Positions 61,022 to 64,000 of a stretch of DNA of 64,000 nucleotides are shown piece by piece. The notes beneath the pieces are model-generated. The model saw only the letters and a program-made list of their open reading frames with translations, was not told the DNA's origin and did no database searches. The translations under genes and the position numbers were made by a program. How positions within the stretch are numbered: position 1 is the first letter of the stretch; every line of letters starts with the position of its first letter. The stretch is taken from NCBI GenBank assembly GCA_038199755.1, contig JBBPYR010000135.1, positions 1-64,000 on the forward strand, in the 5' to 3' direction. The stretch is from JBBPYR01 sp038199755 (GTDB taxonomy: Bacteria; Chloroflexota; Ktedonobacteria; Ktedonobacterales; Ktedonobacteraceae).

Positions 61022-61657
61022 TCAGGCCTCCATCACGATAAAAACATGCAAGGTACGCGGACCATGCACCCCTTCGACGCGGCTCAGTTCTATGTCGCTG
61101 GTAGCTGATGGGCCCGAGATCAGCGTGATGGGATGTGTTGCGCGCTCCCCCAGTTTTGCTACCGCTTCGGGAACAAGGCCCACCACTTGTTCTGCACGCA
61201 CAACACAGAGGTGGATATCTGGTACGAGAGAGAGCACACGTCGCCCCTGAGCCACTCCGCCATCGAGAATAATTGTCCCGGTTTGGGCGATTGCCATAGC
61301 GCACCCGGTGAGCACGGCAGAGCTTTCTTTGAGATCGTTGACGGTCAATGCTGGTTTGTCCTGTACAAGTGTCACCTCGGCTGGCAACCAACTCTCAGGC
61401 AGATCAGTTGGCACCACAAGGCGTGTCACGCTATAGCTTCGACAAGCAGCGGCGATAGTCTGAGCTAAACCAGCCTCGTCCGTGCGCGTCACTTGCGCTT
61501 TATAATCAACTAGGCGATCAACCAGTTCCTCCAGTATAATCGTGCGCTCGCGCTCATCGTGTTGCAAATACATCCGTGTAACCTCTGGCGGTTCCGCTGC
61601 GGTAGCAAGCGCGCCGCGAATGCGTTCTAGCATCACCTCTTTCGCTGTCTTCTTCAC
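61022..61657 (-). CDS. lutC: Lactate utilization protein C
   Basis: A 211-residue LUD-domain protein, LutC/YkgG family, third member of the LutABC lactate-oxidising complex. The characteristic core is the SSAVLTGCAMAIAQTGTIILD block (split at MAIAQ) and VGLVPEAVAKL. It carries no iron-sulfur motif. Its start overlaps the lutB stop by 4 nt. The complex oxidises L-lactate to pyruvate in the cytosol. Confidence 0.9.
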   Translation of the reverse strand: MKKTAKEVMLERIRGALATAAEPPEVTRMYLQHDERERTIILEELVDRLVDYKAQVTRTDEAGLAQTIAAACRSYSVTRLVVPTDLPESWLPAEVTLVQDKPALTVNDLKESSAVLTGCAMAIAQTGTIILDGGVAQGRRVLSLVPDIHLCVVRAEQVVGLVPEAVAKLGERATHPITLISGPSATSDIELSRVEGVHGPRTLHVFIVMEA

Positions 61658-63081
61658 GCATTGCCGCCTTTCTCTGGTTCTTTCTGCTCACGCCACCATT
61701 CGCGAAAACTCTGTTTGGGAACCGAGACGAGGTCACGGGCCGTGCTCCAACCCATTAACATCCCTGGCAGGTGATCGATCACGCCCTCGTGCATAAAGAA
61801 GCGTTGCCCGTGGCGTGCCATTCTTTGCGCCTGTTCATAGCGTTTGGGGCTGGCAAAAATCGAGGCAAGTTGACGCATCGCCAAACCCTCCGGGTCGAGC
61901 GGGGAAGCCTTGCGCGTCACTTCCCCGCGTAGGTGCAGGAGCACCTCTGGAATATTGATTTTGACCGGACAGACCTCATAACACGCACCACATAAAGTGG
62001 ATGCGTAGGGAAGGGTCTTGGCGTGTTCTACCCCCACGAGTTGTGGCGTGAGAATGGCACCAATCGGCCCTGGATAGACCGAACCATAGGCATGACCACC
62101 AGTCCGTGAATAGACAGGGCAGATATTGAGACAGGCACTACAACGGATACAGTGCAGCGTCTGCCGCCCTACCTCATCGGCAAGCACATTCGTGCGTCCG
62201 TTGTCGAGCAATACCAGATGGAAAGATTGCGGACCATCGCCACGTGTCACCCCTGTCCACAGGCTGGTATAGGGGTTCATGCGTTCACCAGTCGAGCTAC
62301 GTGGCAGCAGCTGTAAGAAAACAGCGAGGTCCTGGAAGGTCGGCAAAATTTTCTCAATGCCCATCACAGAAATCAGCGTCTGCGGCAATGTCAGGCACAT
62401 GCGCCCGTTGCCTTCGCTCTCGACAACGCCAATCGTGCCCGTCTCGGCAATTGCAAAATTGGCACCGCTTACGGCCACCTGAGCGGCGAAGAACTGTTCG
62501 CGCAGGTAGGTGCGGGCGGCGGCTGCCAGCTGCTTTGGCTCATCGCTGAGGTCTTGCCCCTTCGCAATGGTGCGGCGGAAGAGGTCACGTATCTCACTGC
62601 GGTTCTTATGAATGGCCGGAACCAGAATATGGGAGGATGTTTCACCTGCAAGCTGAATAATCAATTCAGCCAGATCAGTCTCAATGGCACGAATGCCAGA
62701 CTTTGCCAGAGCCTGATTGAGATGAATTTCGTCAGTGGTGAGCGACTTGACCTTCACCACGCGGTCCGCACCCGTCGCTTGCACAATCTCGGTGATGATA
62801 CGATTGGCCTCGGCAGCGTCCCGTGCCCAATGGACCTGCCCACCTGCGCGTTGCACAGACGCTTCTAATTGTAACAAATAGTCGTCAAGGTGCCGCATGA
62901 CACGTGCCTTGATCGCATATCCTGCGTCACGCAGCAATTCCCAATCCGGCAATTCAGAGACAACATTGGCACGTTTCATACGAATAGTGTTTGTTGCCTT
63001 GCCCAGGTTACGTCGTAACTGGCTATTGCCCAGCGCAGCCTTCGCTGACAGAGGAAAAGAAGGCAAGGATTTAGGAGCCAT
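61654..63081 (-). CDS. lutB: Iron-sulfur lactate utilization protein B
   Basis: A 475-residue LutB/YkgF protein with an N-terminal LUD domain and two 4Fe-4S clusters near the C-terminus (HCIRCSACLNICPVY and CGACYEVCPVKINIPE). SGANFAIAETGTIGVVESEGN is typical of the family. The start codon overlaps the lutA stop (TAATG on the minus strand). The electron acceptor is unknown. Gene order lutA-lutB-lutC is standard. Confidence 0.93.
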   Translation of the reverse strand: MAPKSLPSFPLSAKAALGNSQLRRNLGKATNTIRMKRANVVSELPDWELLRDAGYAIKARVMRHLDDYLLQLEASVQRAGGQVHWARDAAEANRIITEIVQATGADRVVKVKSLTTDEIHLNQALAKSGIRAIETDLAELIIQLAGETSSHILVPAIHKNRSEIRDLFRRTIAKGQDLSDEPKQLAAAARTYLREQFFAAQVAVSGANFAIAETGTIGVVESEGNGRMCLTLPQTLISVMGIEKILPTFQDLAVFLQLLPRSSTGERMNPYTSLWTGVTRGDGPQSFHLVLLDNGRTNVLADEVGRQTLHCIRCSACLNICPVYSRTGGHAYGSVYPGPIGAILTPQLVGVEHAKTLPYASTLCGACYEVCPVKINIPEVLLHLRGEVTRKASPLDPEGLAMRQLASIFASPKRYEQAQRMARHGQRFFMHEGVIDHLPGMLMGWSTARDLVSVPKQSFREWWREQKEPEKGGNA

Positions 63082-63821
63082 TATGCGACCTCGCTTTCTC
63101 TATTTGCCAGAATCTCGGCTAGGTGAACGGTGGTCACACCAGCACGTTGGCGATGGAGGCCTCCGCCGATATGCAGTAAACAAGAGGTATCCGCCGAACA
63201 GAGCACCTCGGCCCCCGTGTCGAGTACACAGCGTGTTTTATCGCTCAGCATGGCAAGGGAAGTGTCGGCATTCTTGACGGAGAAGGTGCCGCCAAAGCCA
63301 CAACATTCGCGGGCATTGGGCAGTTCGACCAGTTCAATGCCCTTGACCGAGCGCAGCAAACGCAGGGGAGCGTCTCCCACATGCAGCACACGTAAGCTGT
63401 GGCAGGTGGGATGATAGGTGACACGATGCGGGTAATAGGCCCCGACATCAGTGACATCAAGGCGTTTCACCAGAAACTCCGAGAGTTCGTAGACACGCGG
63501 AAGCAGACGGTTGACAGCCGCGATTAGTCCCGCATCGCCAGAGAGCGTGGCGGCTTTCGGATATAGGTCACGCACCATGCCCACGCAAGAAGCCGAGGGC
63601 GCGACGATGATATCAGAAGCGGAAAAGACCTCGACAAAGTGACGCACCAGCGGTATAGACTCACGTTGGTAGCCTGTATTATAGTGCATCTGCCCGCAGC
63701 AGGTCTGAGCCTCTGGGAAATCGACCGTGTGCCCCAAGTGCTCGAGCAAGCGTGTGGTAGCAATACCAACATTGGGAAAGAGTGTATCATTAAAGCATGT
63801 AATGAAGAGCGACACCTGCAC
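63081..63821 (-). CDS. lutA: Lactate utilization protein A (CCG-domain Fe-S protein)
   Basis: A 246-residue heterodisulfide-reductase-like protein with two CCG domains (TCCGQMHYNTGY and ECCGFGGTFSVK), which bind a non-cubane cluster. It begins with GTG, preceded by AAAGGGG; the next codon pair gives QVSLFITCFNDTLFP, the usual LutA N-terminus. It starts 13 nt after the stop of the FGGY kinase, so all four genes probably form one transcript. Confidence 0.92.
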   Translation of the reverse strand: MQVSLFITCFNDTLFPNVGIATTRLLEHLGHTVDFPEAQTCCGQMHYNTGYQRESIPLVRHFVEVFSASDIIVAPSASCVGMVRDLYPKAATLSGDAGLIAAVNRLLPRVYELSEFLVKRLDVTDVGAYYPHRVTYHPTCHSLRVLHVGDAPLRLLRSVKGIELVELPNARECCGFGGTFSVKNADTSLAMLSDKTRCVLDTGAEVLCSADTSCLLHIGGGLHRQRAGVTTVHLAEILANRESEVA

Positions 63822-63834
63822 TGGCTGCCCCTTT

Positions 63835-64000
63835 CTAACCTATGATAGTTCTGAACCATTGAGCCGCTTCGTCCCAAGCACCGTGGCGTGCTGATTGTGG
63901 CGTATACACGTGTGTTGGCACACTGCGCGCAATCGCACGTACCTCCTGCAACGTATGGAGTTCGCCCAGGCCCACCAGTTGCATCAGCGCGTTCCCTCGA
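63835..64000 (-). CDS. C-terminus of an FGGY-family sugar kinase (rhamnulokinase-like), partial
   Basis: From the window edge, the minus strand encodes about 54 residues ending in a TAG at 63835-63837. The stretch GNALMQLVGLGELHTLQEVR is typical of the last helices of FGGY kinases, where GNA is part of the ATP pocket, followed by SVPTHVYTP. It is most like rhamnulokinase tails. With lutABC just downstream, an L-rhamnose route through lactaldehyde to lactate is plausible. The remainder lies outside the window. Confidence 0.7.
   Translation of the reverse strand, partial: RGNALMQLVGLGELHTLQEVRAIARSVPTHVYTPQSARHGAWDEAAQWFRTIIG

Noticed and set aside
1..64000. CRISPR arrays, rRNA, tRNA and insertion sequences
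   Set aside because: No regularly spaced repeats, no cloverleaf-like sequence, and no transposase with terminal repeats was recognised on either strand by eye.

Overview
The window looks like chromosome of a Ktedonobacteria-type member of the Chloroflexota. This is inferred from gene style, not from an rRNA or marker gene: a giant XRE-HTH / STAND ATPase / WD40 protein, DUF6398 and DUF6069 proteins, many paralogous oxidoreductases, roughly 50% GC, and GGAGG-type ribosome binding sites. No rRNA, tRNA, CRISPR array or insertion sequence was recognised. The single phage-type gene is a tyrosine recombinase.

Region 1 (1-16.2 kb, all minus strand) is an aromatic catabolic cluster. Its core fits the 4-hydroxyphenylacetate / homoprotocatechuate meta-cleavage route: an acyl-CoA-dehydrogenase-fold flavin hydroxylase with a flavin reductase, an HpaD-type extradiol dioxygenase, HpaE-type semialdehyde dehydrogenase, HpaG-type FAH protein and a DapA-type aldolase. 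A second layer is woven in: another extradiol dioxygenase, a ThDP enzyme, an ACMSD-type amidohydrolase, a cyclase-family hydrolase, a second FAH protein and two MFS transporters. Transcription would run from the hydroxylase (16.2 kb) leftwards. The STAND/WD40 protein (16.5-20.3 kb) is divergent from it.

Region 2 (20.5-25.2 kb, plus) holds a 2-hydroxyacid dehydrogenase, a decayed methyltransferase start, a three-gene ApbE / haem-b membrane oxidoreductase set, and the recombinase.

Region 3 (25.2-35.9 kb, plus) is a tightly packed purine-catabolic operon: OHCU decarboxylase, urate oxidase, HIU hydrolase, two-subunit xanthine dehydrogenase, 8-oxoguanine-deaminase-like enzyme, allantoate amidohydrolase, a DUF3830 protein, hydroxypyruvate isomerase and glycerate kinase. 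It would take purines to urate, allantoin and allantoate and feed the glyoxylate carbon to glycerate. Allantoinase and glyoxylate carboligase are not in the window.

Region 4 (35.9-53.5 kb) is mixed. It has a truncated LLM oxidoreductase, an alpha/beta hydrolase overlapping a membrane protein tail to tail, a traR/dksA-lspA-rluD housekeeping run, a lysine-fermentation pair (kdd and a KamB-like reactivase subunit), glgB with a LOG-family gene, a ROK sugar kinase with a GH2 beta-mannosidase, a PPOX protein, an MBL hydrolase and a serine beta-lactamase-like hydrolase.

Region 5 (53.6-64 kb) opens with a TetR regulator next to a DrrAB-type ABC exporter. Their promoters are embedded in a perfect 44-bp palindrome. 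Then come pobA, a Baeyer-Villiger-type monooxygenase, a DUF6398 protein, an OsmC protein, and a lutABC operon preceded by the C-terminus of an FGGY sugar kinase that runs off the window edge.
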